A stretch of DNA of 64,000 nt from Micrasema longulum (GCA_022494885.1 JAGVSM010000978.1:23765-87764), one strand, 5' to 3'. Counted from the stretch's first letter, positions 1 through 11,530 are shown. A program made the numbers and translations. Notes: generated by a model not told the origin, from the sequence alone.

Positions 1-589
1 TCGGCTTTCACATTTTCCTGCTAAACTTTTCACTTGTCGCGCGTTGAATACATCCCCAAGGACGGGGAAAGACATAATAGTAATTGGAGGAAACTCGCTC
101 AGAAAGCCATATCCGTTTGTATTCAAACTTCCAACAGTTTTCTATAAACAAAGGAGACAAAGCGACCCTAGCGCGAACTAAGCCATTTTCTTTTTCTGTG
201 TCCTCGTTAGGGATGCGAATAACCAGATACGTACATCGATTACTGTTATTGTTTAATTCGGATACTATGCTAACGTTGCTAACTAGCTATTTCATTTATA
301 TCTTTTATGAACACTATTAGTTTACTAACAAAAATGATGATTGAATTATTTACTGATCTCCATAGGGATAAATTAGTTAAAATAGCTATATTTTTAAACT
401 GAATAAGAAAATCTTTTTTTTTTTATAGGTTGAACAGTGAATAGAATGAAAAAAATTACTATTATTAATTGAAGTTCATCGTTTGAATAAGTTACTTTAT
501 CACACAGTTGTCAATTTTTTTATCGGTCGATCATTGAATTGTCAAATAATGTATAAAAAAAGTAAATATGCCCTAAATAAAAAAAATAT

Positions 590-806
590 CGGTTTCGATT
601 CCTGACATGGTTGAAATGGAATATTTATTTAGAAAGGTGTTTTTACACTAGAGCATTTCATAGTGCCAGGACTGGCACCCGAAGCCTAAGACTGATCATT
701 TTACCTTCATGTAACAAAAACAATCGAGATACGCTGCGATTGGTGTACCAATGCAGTGCTCTACGTACTATTAGATGCAAAAATGAAATGATGATGATGA
801 TGAAAT
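590..806 (+). mobile_element. SINE (ATG-tail family), head-truncated copy
   Basis: Plus-strand copy of a tRNA-derived SINE also seen on the minus strand at 47855-48125 and 9700-9955. It keeps the end of the tRNA-like head (TTCCTGACATGGTTGA), the body with CCAGGACTGGCACC and the stretch from CACTGCATTGG (here reversed), and ends in a short (ATG)n run at about 788-803. The A and B boxes are lost or badly eroded, so the copy is probably inactive. The 65-residue reading frame inside it is not a gene. Confidence 0.7.
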
Positions 807-1865
807 AAAAAACTACGTGAACTTAAACCCAAATTTTTAATAAAATATTAAAAATATGCCACAAAAATCAATATAGAGTGGATAAAGATGCATTTCGTCT
901 GTTGGTGGAAAAAAAATGTTTATTTTATACATATGCTTTTACGTATCTATATATTTACATATAATTGTGATTTGCCTTAAAAAAAAATTATACTACAACA
1001 TGTCTACCCAAACTGTTAAATTTGGGAAATAAAATAAATTCATAACCGATCGTTCTAATTGGTTTTTCCGAGAAGCTATATTCGATTATTTTAATTAAAA
1101 TGTTCAGCACGTCGCTAGTACTTGTGAATTCTGTGTAAAACAAAACGTCCCTACCTATGTATTTATATATTTCACACCCGCCCGTACATTTTCATGTTAA
1201 TAGCATTAACGAGCTTTATGTCGCTTTGAGTTCCTAACTGTTTTGAATATTTTATAAGTGCGGCTAAGCAAGTATTTACACACATCGTTTATTTAAGTGA
1301 AAATGGCACTAAAAATACAATTTGGATAAAACCACGAATAAAATTTAAAAATATTATTTGTCAATGCCTGCTATTTAAAAAATATTTTTAACCCGCAAAA
1401 CTATGCATAATTATTTAATTAAAAATAAGTGTCATTTCTAACTGATGGCTATTTTCAATAAGTAAGGGAAGGTTCTTTGACTAATTTAAATCAAGATTAA
1501 AATGTCATTATCATACATAGTAAGTTTTTATTAATATTTTGATACATTTTTTTCGCATTTTTTTTAGAAACTTCCCTCTAATTTTTACAGCGCGTCAGAA
1601 AACATTTTTTGAATCGAATTTCCCGAAGGGCTGATGTTCCTCATTCTATAATAAGCGTTTGAACCATATATTTTTTTTAACGATTATTAAAGACTTATTT
1701 AAACGATCATTTAACCCAGATTTAAGACAAATAACACAAAATTCGAGTGATTTAAAATTTTTGCATTTCTTAAAAATAAAAAATAAACATTTTTTCTTTC
1801 ATTATTTTCTGTAACCTGTTCAATTTATTATCTTCAAATCATTAGAACAAACCTTACTTATATAC
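807..1865. other. AT-rich stretch, nothing recognised
   Basis: Very AT-rich sequence with many homopolymer runs. I found no open frame with protein-like composition, no tRNA boxes and no convincing inverted repeat. Confidence 0.5.
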
Positions 1866-2380
1866 TTTGTATTTATATGAGTACCAATCACAGATATATT
1901 TATTCAGTGTACCTAAGTTTAATCTAATTTTCTATAGGCGTAATCTGCCGACCAAAAAGTAATGATAATTAATTATTTATTATCGGACTCAGTCCAATAA
2001 AAAAAATGGCAAACACATATCCTTATAATACAAACGAGCATAATTCAAATTAAATACAAATAAAGAAAATAAAGCTAGGACAAAATATTAAATAATAATT
2101 ACTACCTCGAGACAAGATCTGATCTATCTTTATATTTTAAAGTTCGCTGGTTTTACACACGGCACAATAACCCAGAAAAACATCGCAAGAATCATATTTG
2201 AGTTTTGTACGACATTTCAGCAAAAAAAAAAAAACAGAAACACATTAGAAAACTTCGTTAGCTGATTGTCTTAAATGTCTTTAACTAATGTTTATTGATT
2301 TTATATTTACAATGGCGCGATTTCGAAAGAACGGCGTTTTAAAATGGCAAAATCGCATGATTTTCTGATTTGGTTAGGTT
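1866..2380 (+). repeat. Unclassified interspersed repeat D, copy 1
   Basis: Two blocks recur in the same order near 28340-28565: one around ACCTAAGTTTAATCT followed by GGCGTAATCTG, and one around GTTTTAAAATGGCAAAATCG. No coding capacity or terminal repeats are visible. It may be a LINE 3' UTR or a non-autonomous element. Boundaries are uncertain by tens of bases. Confidence 0.55.
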
Positions 2381-2731
2381 TTAGTATCTACTGTGTAATG
2401 CACCTTTTAATTTTATATTTATTATGTCGCTACGGTGTGTAGGGTACCACCAGAAACTCTGATGGCCTATAGGCTATAGGTACTGGCACTATGTAGATAT
2501 TAGTACTCTCCCACAGTCCAGCAAATAGAGTGCATCCGCTTAGCAAATACATGACATGATATTATATACACCATGTAACAGTGGTAGTGTGTACCTACAC
2601 TGGCATGTTGTAGGCTGACCATAATAACTGACTTGAGAATCATGTTTGTACAGTGATTTAACAAGTGGATATCGTGTACCGATGTACCGACTATTTTTTT
2701 GACATAAAACACTCGTAATAGAAGAACTTAT

Positions 2732-3366
2732 ATCTATCTATCTAAAAATAAATCGCCGTGTTGTGTCTTGCAAAAACTCGAAAACGACTTGACAGATTTA
2801 CGTACGGTTTTTTGCAAAATTTTCTAATTTACGTCCTCGAGGTTTAAAAATAATAAAATCGTTGGAAGCATATATGTATTTTCTTCGATTTTCTAGGGTT
2901 GCAATCGTCTAAAATGCACATATTGGAAAATTCGGAGAATGTTATTTTTGTGGTTATTAAAAAGTATGTATTTTAACGTTTGCAAACAACAATTCCATTT
3001 GTCCGGATAGTTTTTGGACGTTTTCACAACACAATCAATCATTTTTATTTTCATTCCTTTGATTTTGAATTAAATGTCAAGGTCACATCAAAACACGGCT
3101 GGCGGTTAAAGAATGACTAAATTCACGTTGGGCATGAATTGAGTGTTATAATTTTAGAAGGCTCAGCAAACGCGGATCGACCTATGGATTATGGCACAAG
3201 AGCGATGATTTTTGCACAATTTTATATCTTAGCCAAGATATAAAATGAAAAACTAACCCTTATTACGAATGTATAAATAGCTTAAAAATGTCCAAAAAGT
3301 TTATTCAACCAGCTAATAGCAGGCAAGCTAACGTTCGGGCAGGACAACATCTGTCGGGTCCGCTAG
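2732..3366 (+). mobile_element. Helitron-like non-autonomous element
   Basis: The element appears to start at a TC dinucleotide in a TCTATCTAAAAATAAAT context. Just inside is a block (AAAACTCGAAAACGACTTGA) typical of insect Helitron 5' ends. It ends with GGGTCCGCTAG followed by T, preceded by a GGGCAGGACA...TGTCGGGT segment that could form the usual 3' hairpin. The internal segment around 3000-3170 matches 52850-53010 in the copy at 52440-53188. It has no Rep/helicase coding capacity. Confidence 0.6.
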
Positions 3367-3477
3367 TCTCTTACAAACATTGACAGTCTTTGTTCAGAAG
3401 AATTATTTGAAAAATGTACGACACGTAAGATTAATTTACTTTTCGTCCACAAAAAGTTCCGTATAATCGCCATTGTC

Positions 3478-3690
3478 AGCGCCCGTATTATAACGAGAAG
3501 TAATTAATTTTCTTCAATTTTATCCATAAAGTAAAACTGAGTTTTCTGTATGAAAAATAAAATACGCATACAATTTTTTTAACTCGTTAAATTACAGGTT
3601 ATCTATTACATTAAATTCTCGTACAATTGTAAACATTTTAGTATATACATTTCGATTTTACTTTCTAGACTGTCGAAGATAACTCTACTA
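3478..3690 (+). mobile_element. MITE family B, degraded copy
   Basis: Matches the MITE at 13569-13812 in order: degraded CCCGTATTATAACG terminus, CTTCAATTTTATCC, AGTTTTCTGTATGAAAA, CATACAATTTTTTT, then the GTCGAAGATAACTCT segment. The right terminal repeat is not recognisable. Non-coding. Confidence 0.55.
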
Positions 3691-3898
3691 TAAAGAAATA
3701 CACCAGTTTGAGATAAAATACTTGATGAAAATTGAAACGATAAAACTTACACTGGGAAATATAAAAGACAATGACACTACCACATCAAAAAGGTAAAGAC
3801 AAACGTAGGACATTAAAAAAAATATTCAACGGACTGAAACACTACAATGACTTACCTTACCACATGATTTAAAAAAATATCGTAAAAAGTGACGTAAA

Positions 3899-3943
3899 CC
3901 TTGACAAAGAAGCTTGTTTGCTTTGAAACCGGTCGGTGAAAAA
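3899..3943 (+). other. Hammerhead-like motif 1 (degenerate)
   Basis: CTTGACAAAGAAGC...GCTTTGAAACCGGTC resembles a hammerhead core (CUGANGA, stem II, GAAA, short ACCGGU stem III, cleavage position). The first core block is mutated, so catalysis is doubtful. The same GAAACCGGT signature occurs at 20056-20097 (minus) and 36508-36560. Such motifs are known from terminal repeats of Penelope-like retroelements; the assignment here is inferred from that. Confidence 0.35.
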
Positions 3944-4034
3944 TTAGTGGTTAAAAACAAAGTTGTTTTATTTATTATATTATAATGAATAGCCACAATG
4001 TTAGTGCTTCAAATATAAACTTTATAAAAAAAAT

Positions 4035-4425
4035 ATCGATTGTAATCGGGTTCACGATTATGAACGGCTATCTTCATCGGTATATACTGAGACGGTATAA
4101 ACTAATATTGATATTTATCTACGAAAGTGCGTATATTTGTACGAAAATTCAAAGTATCTTCGTTGGTAACCGGTAATTGAACATATTTAGAAAAAAAAAT
4201 TGTTCACATATTCTATTTTTCATACGGAAAACTATTTTTAATTTGTAGATAAACTTAAAGATAAATTTTATCTACTCATCATAATCGAGGCCCAGGGGTG
4301 CTATTCTGAACCGCTCTCGTGGCACGAGAAAACAGTTTCTACAGAAAACTTAATTTTACTTTGTAGATAAAATTGAAAATAAATGTTAACTTCCCATTGT
4401 AATCGGGGCCCAGGAGTTAAAATGT
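4035..4425 (-). mobile_element. MITE family B, one reversed copy plus a partial second copy
   Basis: A reversed family B copy runs from ATCTTCATCGGTATATACTG to the terminal block ATAATCGAGGCCCAGG. A second partial copy follows directly (about 4296-4425) and ends in CTTCCCATTGTAATCGG, the family terminus. The second copy begins with GCTATTCTGAACC, the terminus of the small MITE at 13031-13146, so the two families may share a target or one may be inserted in the other. Confidence 0.55.
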
Positions 4426-4659
4426 TATTTTATTTTATTTTATTTGGAAAACCAACAGTTCTACATATATATTTATAGTAATTGTTAACACGTATTTCAT
4501 TGCTATGTAATTATCCTTTATTTTTTTAATACTCTGTTTTACCTCTTATGTAAAGAAAACAAAAAAAAAGTAGTGGTTATTTTTTTTTTTAAAAACAAAC
4601 AGTATAAACTCAGAATCAATACCAGATTTCCACAAAGTGTGAAACGACTTACTGACTAC

Positions 4660-4945
4660 CGGATCGTCGTCATTATCATTTCCCTTTTCATTCTCAGTGA
4701 CGCATAGGTCACTAAATTGGTAATATTATTGTAGTATAACTCGATCACTTTTATTACATGAAAAGCAAGGTGATCAGTACTACATTTCAGTCGCCAGTCC
4801 AGAAACAGTAAAATATTGCAGTGTAGAACAACCTTAAAACAAATATTTCACATCCACCCTGTCAGGAATCAACACTGCCTTAACTCTTAAAAGACTGTGC
4901 TGAATAATCCCTTTGCAGCCGGTGGTGTAACACAATGTGACCACA
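4660..4945 (-). mobile_element. SINE (ATG-tail family), old minus-strand copy
   Basis: Diverged relative of the SINE at 47855-48125: GACGCATAGGTCACT, the GATCAGTACTACATTTCAG block, GCCAGTCCAG, and the degraded tRNA-like region ending around GCCGGTGGTG. B-box identity is largely lost. Confidence 0.55.
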
Positions 4946-4949
4946 AGCA

Positions 4950-5515
4950 TAAGTCGAGATATTTTGAAATGTAAGCTAAAATACCAAATTATTTACAATG
5001 GTATGTGTTAAAAATGATCTTTATTAAAAGATGTTACATAAATAATATAAAATTAAAGCATATTTATGCAAAATAAAGTTAGAAATTGTGTTCATTCCTT
5101 TTAAAATTCTGCCAGCAAGCGCTGCCGCTCGCGTCTGGTTGTCGACTGAATTCCGAATTACACTTACGACCTTACGACTGAATTTAGCGGAAATAGATCA
5201 ACCGGGAGACTAGAAAGTATGCTATGCTAATACAACTCTTATTTGAATGCAAAAAAGAATATCAAATTTTTATTGCAAATAAATACTAGATTTTATTAGA
5301 ATAAATAAAAATGCTGTTAAAACATATTCTTAGAATAATATTGAAATAAAACCTAAAAAATAGCAAAAAAAACTTGTAAGAAATAAAATAATAGTACGTA
5401 ATACGTGATATAATCAAATCATAATTAAACATACACAAAAATGACAACGTAAACACGTTTTTTAAAACTAGTTACGAACAAATTTTTTGAACACTTTAAA
5501 TGAAATAACTTTGCA
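4950..5515. other. AT-rich stretch, nothing recognised
   Basis: No gene or repeat boundary could be supported. A short less AT-rich patch at about 5110-5200 has no recognisable coding content. Confidence 0.45.
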
Positions 5516-5522
5516 CACTTCC

Positions 5523-5672
5523 TTGGGTACACTTCCACTTATTTGTTTGACCAATTAGCGCTTCTATCCTCTAATGGACATCTTCAGACTGGCGAATATT
5601 ATACAATGTAAGGATGATTTATAGAAATCAAAATATAATCTTAAGTGTGGAAATGAGTGGAAGTGTACCAAG
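5523..5672 (-). mobile_element. Inverted-repeat fragment with degenerate hammerhead-like motif
   Basis: CTTGGGTACACTTCCACT at the left is mirrored by AGTGGAAGTGTACCAAG at the right, making a roughly 150-bp foldback. On the minus strand inside it (5559-5587), CTGAAGATGTCC...GGATAGAAG looks like a decayed CUGAAGA-stem-GAAA hammerhead core of the Penelope type. The sequence just downstream (5724-5750, ACAATGAAATTCCATCAAGA) resembles 36611-36637, next to another such motif. Confidence 0.35.
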
Positions 5673-5699
5673 TATTTTTGATTAATAACTTATATGTAA

Positions 5700-6300
5700 A
5701 TGTTTGTAAATATTACATCATTACAATGAAATTCCATCAAGAATTGTCAAAAAGTAATTTAAATCAGATAAATTGTGAATAAATTGTAGAAACATTTCGT
5801 GAACACGGTGTGTTAAATACAGCGTCAGCTCGGTATACTACAAAAAACTTCACGCGACTGATGTGTTCTCTGTCCCACAAGTGGTATAATTCTGTATCGT
5901 GCTCTTTCGGTATTGTTTTCTCGGTCACTCAAGCTCCGCCCCTAACGAATAGTGTCCTTGTCGGTCTTCTGATATGCTATATTCTCATGCTCTTTCTTAT
6001 AAAATTTAATAAACCACTTATAATACTGGCATCTCTTTCGTTTGTTTTAATTTATTTTACAAAATGAAGAAATTGTTTTTTATAGAAAAAGCCCGTGCAT
6101 TTTTTATAAAAATGTTTCCTTATTTTGGTGTAAAAAAGTCCATATAAGAATTACAAAAAAATATGAGTTGGTTATTTAAAAAAATAAGAGAGTTATTAAA
6201 TGTTTTTTACCCGAGGTAGACATCCGTTACCGCATAGCCACACATGAGTTAAGAATGACACGGGAATACGTTAGGACATTCACTACACACATGTAGGTAC
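5700..6300. other. No recognisable feature
   Basis: An 85-codon open frame at 5810-6067 has a hydrophobic C-terminal half, but its start is not a convincing Met context and it resembles no family I know. I treat it as chance. Confidence 0.4.
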
Positions 6301-6301
6301 T

Positions 6302-6675
6302 TATACACGGGTTTTCAGAGTCAGACCGCGAAATTTCAAAAGAACATTCCTCACGGTAAGCTTAAAAAAAAAATCCTAATAAATTTTTTCTAAAAAAAAA
6401 AAGGTTTTTTCTATGATCTCAAGATGTAGTAAATCTTAATTTCTCGGACTAGCATCCCTTCCGCCAACTCCTACCCCTTTTCGACAAAAAAATTGCCATA
6501 AAAACGTATTTGACCAACGAAGCGATACGCACCAGACGCGGACGAGGGAAGCGGCTGGGTAGAAGAGGGGTAGGGGTTTGTGGAGAGACTTTTTGGAAAA
6601 GATTCTTTAGGATTTTTTTTAAAGCTTACCATGAGAAACGTTCCTCTAAACGTCTGGCTCTGAAAAACGTGTATA
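6302..6675. mobile_element. MITE related to the 43.5-kb transposon
   Basis: A 374-bp non-coding element with long imperfect inverted arms. The left arm begins TATACACGGGTTTTCAG and contains CCTCACGGTAAGCTT; the right arm, read in reverse, begins TATACACGTTTTTCAG and contains CTCATGGTAAGCTTT. The left arm matches the left end of the element at 43518-46801 over about 190 bp, including TTAATTTCTCGGAC and AGCATCCCTT. It therefore looks like a non-autonomous foldback derivative of that element. Flanks are TA-rich and the target duplication cannot be fixed (TA or TATA). The 95-residue minus-strand frame at 6471-6758 crosses the right arm and is not a gene. Confidence 0.8.
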
Positions 6676-6679
6676 AACC

Positions 6680-7845
6680 GCCATATTGATACAGTATATA
6701 TTGTTTTCACAAAAATATTTAATAATGTGCAAGTTAAAGGAATGACTTTGACGAGCATTCGATTAATAATTAATGTTTTTCTTTAGCGGTTTTTCTAAAC
6801 GTATATACGAATTGATAAGTACTTTCTTCTTCTCCTTTAATTGACCTTTTCACCTGCCCACTGAAGGGTTTTAGCCAGTGTCGAGTTCGAAAGAGTATAT
6901 CTTGTTAGTTACAGTACTTAGTAATTAAGTACAGTAACTCAACGTTTATCGCTTTTAAGATTCAGGGAAGGAAAAATATTGTTCTAAGTTAGACTACAGA
7001 AACCGGTTTTCGCTAATATCGAAAAACTACAATATCGGACAAAAAACGTGATATCTAAAACACAAATATTGACTTTCTTTTTCCGGGATTTCGATAGTGG
7101 ATAAGATTGTTTTATTTTGTCTGGTTTTAAAGTTTCAAACTTCAAATGTAATTCGTCACGCCATACGCCATTTACCTCATTCAACCAATTAGAAACCAGA
7201 ATGCTGATTTCGTTCAACCAAACTCCGTCACTAGCGTAAGTTAAGTTAGTTAACATTTGTTTCAGTCGTTTCAGTTAGTTGACATTACTACTAAAAGCCA
7301 CGCCCGCTAACAACACGCTGAATATTGTCTTTATTTAGATTTTATTGAATGCTTACAGTCTTGTTTAAAAGTTCATAATTTTTGTATCGTTTGTCTGCCT
7401 ATTTTATATTTTGTTGAATTTGTTAAAAAACGTAACATAGTGTGTGTAAAGTAGACAGATATAACAAACAAACATTGTTAGGTTAAAGATGTTACTGTCG
7501 CGTTTAAAATACACGCACCTTCTTAAGCTGAAACTGAAGACCTCAAAAATAAACTGTGAATTGAAATAATGATTTATTTTTTATTTACTTTGAAACACTA
7601 TTATTTTCAGGATTTCCATCTTTTACAACGATTTTAACCTGAATACGGTGAAGCAAAAAAGATTACGGTTTTTAAGGGGACCAGAAAGGTTTCAACGGCC
7701 GAAAACTGGGTGAGATTCAGATAACGGTTGTGGACGAACAAATAAACATGCACACACTTGAATTTTTGTAGGTTTTTCTTTGCATTCTTGATAAACAAGA
7801 AAAACTTCTAAATTTCAAAAAACATTAATAATTGGGAGGGATATT
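6680..7845. other. No gene recognised
   Basis: A 90-codon minus frame (6984-7256) lies over short repeated motifs (TTCAACCAA, GTTAGTT, TTTCAGT) and is not protein-like by eye. No repeat family was assigned. Confidence 0.4.
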
Positions 7846-7960
7846 TATATATAAAGGCGACCGCGCAACTCACGAACTGCGTTTTTCTTGCCGCGATTCC
7901 GGGTGAACGAGTTGGAGTTTTTTTTTTCTTAGCACCATTTTATTGGTGAGACCTTCTTAA
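7846..7960 (+). promoter_or_regulatory. Possible core promoter (TATA plus GC-rich start region)
   Basis: TTTATATATAAAGGCGACCG is followed about 25-30 bases on by CGCAACTCACGAACTGCG in an otherwise AT-rich setting. The spacing suits a TATA box and a start site near ACTCACGA. A donor-like GGTGAG occurs about 70 bases further. No long reading frame follows; an ATG at about 8004 opens only about 23 codons. A transposon or non-coding RNA promoter is possible, as is chance. Confidence 0.25.
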
Positions 7961-8407
7961 TGAATGAATTTAAATTCTGCAAAGATTTGTCAAAATTAGA
8001 GCTATGGCGGCCAAGAAATTAAAAAACTTCGAAAAACTCACGTTATTTGTTTATTTGTGGTTAAAACGGTATTAAAAAATCATTTTTTATATGCAGACAT
8101 TGGTTTAATTAATGTAATACATCTTTATTTTCAATTAAAAAAATGAATTCGATATCTTCAGCCATTCTTGAGTCATCGCGGCAAAACTAGCGGAAAATGA
8201 TGTTTTAAGAAAAACTCAGTTAAAGTTGATCGCGGGCGTTCTGCCGGCCGTGCACGGCCCTACATTTTTGGCTCTCTTAAACTCAATTCAGCGAATATCG
8301 AAGCTTTTTTTACGCCAAAATACCGCCGTTCCGATATTTACAATTGCAATATCGAAAAAGTACCAGTATTAGAAAATTGCTCCGATGTCTATGCTCTATT
8401 CTACGTA

Positions 8408-8541
8408 AACTGTCCCATTTAAAATGACATGTATGGTTTGTCTAGTTGGTAAGGTACAAGTATGTATATAAATATGAATCTAGCATCACCTTCCATTAGG
8501 ACATCCCTGGTAGACAAATGATGGGTAATGAGACAGTATTG
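8408..8541. mobile_element. Small MITE-like inverted repeat
   Basis: AACTGTCCCATTT...GGTTTGTCTA on the left is mirrored by GTAGACAAATGATGGG...GAGACAGT on the right, giving about 130 bp with roughly 30-bp imperfect arms. No coding content. No target duplication seen. Confidence 0.4.
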
Positions 8542-8989
8542 AACACGGCGACCTTATTTTTATGACAGGCGGTATTATGGAGTACCTACGCTCGCTGTAT
8601 TATGAATCGGCAGGGAAAACTGTCACGTGTCGATGCAAAACTGATTCCTGTTATTATAAAATAGTAGATACCAACCCTAAATACGGGAAAAAATAATGGA
8701 CAGTAAACAATAAACGGCATAGTAAAAACGAACGGGAGAACAAAACGCTGTGGAAATAAAATTAATTTTAATTATATCCGCACTAGATAATGCATGAGGC
8801 GCTTAATCATATTCAAAATGGTAACATGATCAGTCTGATGCATCGTTCACATCCGAAATTCCCTCCCTTTCGTAACACTCCTTAGTTTTTAAGAGGTGTA
8901 CGTCAAACTGATTATGGCTAGCTAAAATCGACAGATTTGACGTTTCGCTGACCCGTTTTCCGCACCTCAATACTGAACCAATTTTGTTG

Positions 8990-9375
8990 TTCAACAATGT
9001 TTTAAGTATGTCCAAATGCTTGCAAACTGGCTGGATTTCCTCTCTAGGGAGTTATTCATAGTTTAATTTGTTGCAACGGAAAGGGAAAACACTTTTGAGA
9101 AGGGAATATGGAAGTCTAGGCACTTACAGGGCTTATGACCTGTCATTGGCTGGTTTAAGTGGCCACTTTACACACTGTGTGACATTCACTATTCTTCCCA
9201 TGTTTGAACATCCACATTTCCTCAACTCTTCCATCTGTTGATTTTTGTGAAGTAAAAGAGCTGAAGTTTTTATCACGTGGGTGAGATTCATCCGGCTGAA
9301 CCAATTCACCTTACTAGGCAACGCCTGAAAACAATTTTTCCAATTTTTATACTTCTTCTTTTACCGTGTAGTTAA
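8990..9375 (-). mobile_element. Family A foldback repeat, copy 1
   Basis: One orientation of a dispersed non-coding family. It starts CAACAATGTTTTAAGTATG and runs through AGGGCTTATGACCTGTCA, CTTTACACACTGTGTGACAT and TTCATCCGGCTGAACC to ACGCCTGAAAACAATTTTTC. The second terminal inverted arm found at 26912-27445 is missing. Short frames here (8830-9015 and 9133-9321 minus) are shadows of this repeat. Confidence 0.75.
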
Positions 9376-9699
9376 TATATGAATTGGTTCAGTTTTCTAA
9401 TTGTTTGTGTTATATATCCGATATGCTCTGTTCATTAAAAAAAAAAAAAAAATATTTCATTTGAATTAAGGTTTATTGAAAATTTTATAAATTTTAATGA
9501 ATCGCATTAATCACACATATTATCGTATGTCTGTTCTCATAAATGATATTACTTGCGACTTGTCATCCGTGATTTGAGTGATCATTTTTTACACTGAAAA
9601 ACATATTTAAAAATGTTCTAAAAGCCGTAAATAACTTGTGCTAAAAAAATCGAGTGAAGTTGTTGTAGAGACTAATTTTGGACTTTTGATCTGAGAGTC

Positions 9700-9955
9700 T
9701 GCAACACTACCATCAGCATCATCATCATTCATGCATAGGGCACTGCATTGGTACACCAATCACAGCGTATATTGATCAATTTTTTTTTGGTTACATAAAG
9801 TTAAGATGCTCAGTCTTACGCTGCAGGTACCAGTCCAGGGATTATGGAATATTCGGTTGTAACTTTTAAAAAAAATATTTTATATCAATCATGTCGGGAA
9901 TTGAATCCGATCTTGGTAGGCAAACGTGCTGACCATTACACCGAGAAGCCGATAA
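9700..9955 (-). mobile_element. SINE (ATG-tail family), minus strand
   Basis: Nearly complete copy. Its 3' tail appears as CATCATCATCATTCATGC at the left. The tRNA-like head lies at the right (about 9895-9955), with a one-base-degraded B box (GGAATTGAATCC on the plus strand) and AAACGTGCTGACCATTACACCG for the A-box region. Family marks ATAGGGCACTGCATTGG and GGTACCAGTCCAGG are present. Pol III transcription would be expected from the family; box decay makes activity unlikely. Confidence 0.75.
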
Positions 9956-10639
9956 CTAGGCAACGCTACCACGGGACCGTAAAACGGTTCGAATCGAAAT
10001 AAATACGAAAATACGATTTTAGAACACATCAAGATGTTTTTAAATGCAAATAGTTTTTTTTTTTTAATATAGACTAACTAAAATAGAATTAATCTATTAA
10101 GTATTCATAATTCGATTATGCGAATAACCGATTTTTGTTTACATAGCTTACTCGGGACAGTTATATTAATATTATTAGTCCCACTTTCCACTCCCCACTC
10201 GTCTGTGAAATATCATAGAACATAGCTAATATACACAGTATATTATTATTTTATTTTAGAATATTGTCGAAGTTATTTTCTTCTGATACGCCTGATGTAA
10301 TTTCTATAATAGGGGTTGATTTCATTACCGCGTTGAGTTATAGACAATCGCCAGACAGGGTGACCATAATATGCATTAGCCGTGTTCAAATGGGGGTGAC
10401 TGAGCACGCGACGTATTAACTTGGGACTTGAGTTAGAAGGTGTGTCTTGGTCTAATTTGTAATTAACCGGTTTGTGTTTCATCCCTCGAGAAAACTAAAA
10501 TATCCATGTTTAATATTACCTAATTTTATGTTATTATTATGCTGACGAGAAAGTAGTTATGTATTTTGTGGTTTGTGGCTGTGGATCTAAAATAGAAAGT
10601 TACAACATTACAGGAGACGAATTTTTCAGATAGTCTCAC

Positions 10640-10985
10640 CAATCCATCATCAAAACTGGTATTCTTCAATTTTATCTAAGAGGTAAAATTAAGTTATCTG
10701 CAAGAAAATACCAATACGCATACATTTTTTTTCTAAACATCTTCTATTAAATTTAACCGACAAGGATGCTTTAAATCGTCATCAAAACATACACTTTTTC
10801 GTACATAAATATCGATTTCACTTTAAACCGTTTCGATATGTACTGAAGACCATAAAATATATAGAAAATTTACACTAACAGAGCATTCTTTATGCACGCT
10901 ACATAGTTCAGAATACCAGACCTGGATACATATTAACTGTCAAAAATAACAGATAAAATCTAATTAGGTTTTAATATACAGGGTG
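10640..10985 (-). mobile_element. MITE family B/C composite, inverted relative to 12972-13250
   Basis: Contains the family B core (CTTCAATTTTATC, CGCATACATTTTTT, TTTTTCGTACATAAATATCG, GTTTCGATATGTACTGAAG), then AGAGCATTCTTTATGCACGC and TTCAGAATACCAG, then about 60 bases ending GTCAAAAATAACAGATAAAA. The same composite appears reversed at 12972-13250, so the composite itself was copied, or one segment was duplicated in inverted orientation. Confidence 0.55.
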
Positions 10986-11338
10986 CTCATTAAACCCTGT
11001 CACATCCGAAACCACGATGATCAGTATGAGTAAGAAGACTTATTGGCACATTAAAATATTTTTTTAGAATAAATAAAATTAAAAAAATAAAATATCAAAA
11101 AAGCAAATGGTTGCTAACTTCTGAAGAGGAGAAACAAGGAGGGGGAGGGGGAGTCTGATACTGCGCCGCACTCCCCTTACTTCTCCCCTGCAGAAGTAAG
11201 CAACTATTTGTTTTTTTAATATATTTTATTTTAAAAAAATCTTTGTTCTAAATATTTTTTTAATATGCTAATATGTCTTCTAGTCCATACTGATCATTGT
11301 GGTTTCGGATGTAACAGCATTTAAAGAACACTCTGTAT
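10978..11338. mobile_element. Long-arm foldback MITE (361 bp)
   Basis: Arms of about 165-170 bp. The left starts ACAGGGTGCTCATTAAA and includes CATCCGAAACCACGATGATC; the right ends TTTAAAGAACACTCTGT and includes GATCATTGTGGTTTCGGATG. The arms meet at a GGAGGGGGAGG...CTCCCCTTACTTCTCCCC centre. Flanks are TATA on both sides, consistent with a TA or TATA target duplication. Non-coding; the single-stranded form would fold into a hairpin over nearly its whole length. Confidence 0.8.
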
Positions 11339-11369
11339 AACATAATACAAAACAGGCGGGTAACATTTT

Positions 11370-11530
11370 AAAGAAGAAAATATGAATATCTATGCGTTTA
11401 CAGGGCTTATGACTTGTCATTGGCTGGTTTAAATGGCCAAATTACACTTTGCATCTGTAACATTTACCATTTTGCTGATGTTAGAACATTCATGTTTCTT
11501 CAATTCTTCAATCTGTTGATCTTATAGAGA
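11370..11530 (-). mobile_element. Family A repeat, partial copy
   Basis: TTTACAGGGCTTATGACTTG, TCATTGGCTGGTTTAAATGG, a decayed TACACTTTGCATCTGTAACA, and TTCAATCTGTTGATCTT identify the central part of family A. The termini are missing. Confidence 0.65.

Noticed and set aside
5810..6067. 85-codon open frame with a hydrophobic C-terminal half as a possible membrane protein
   Set aside because: No good start context, no homology by eye, no splice support, and AT-rich sequence gives hydrophobic frames by chance.
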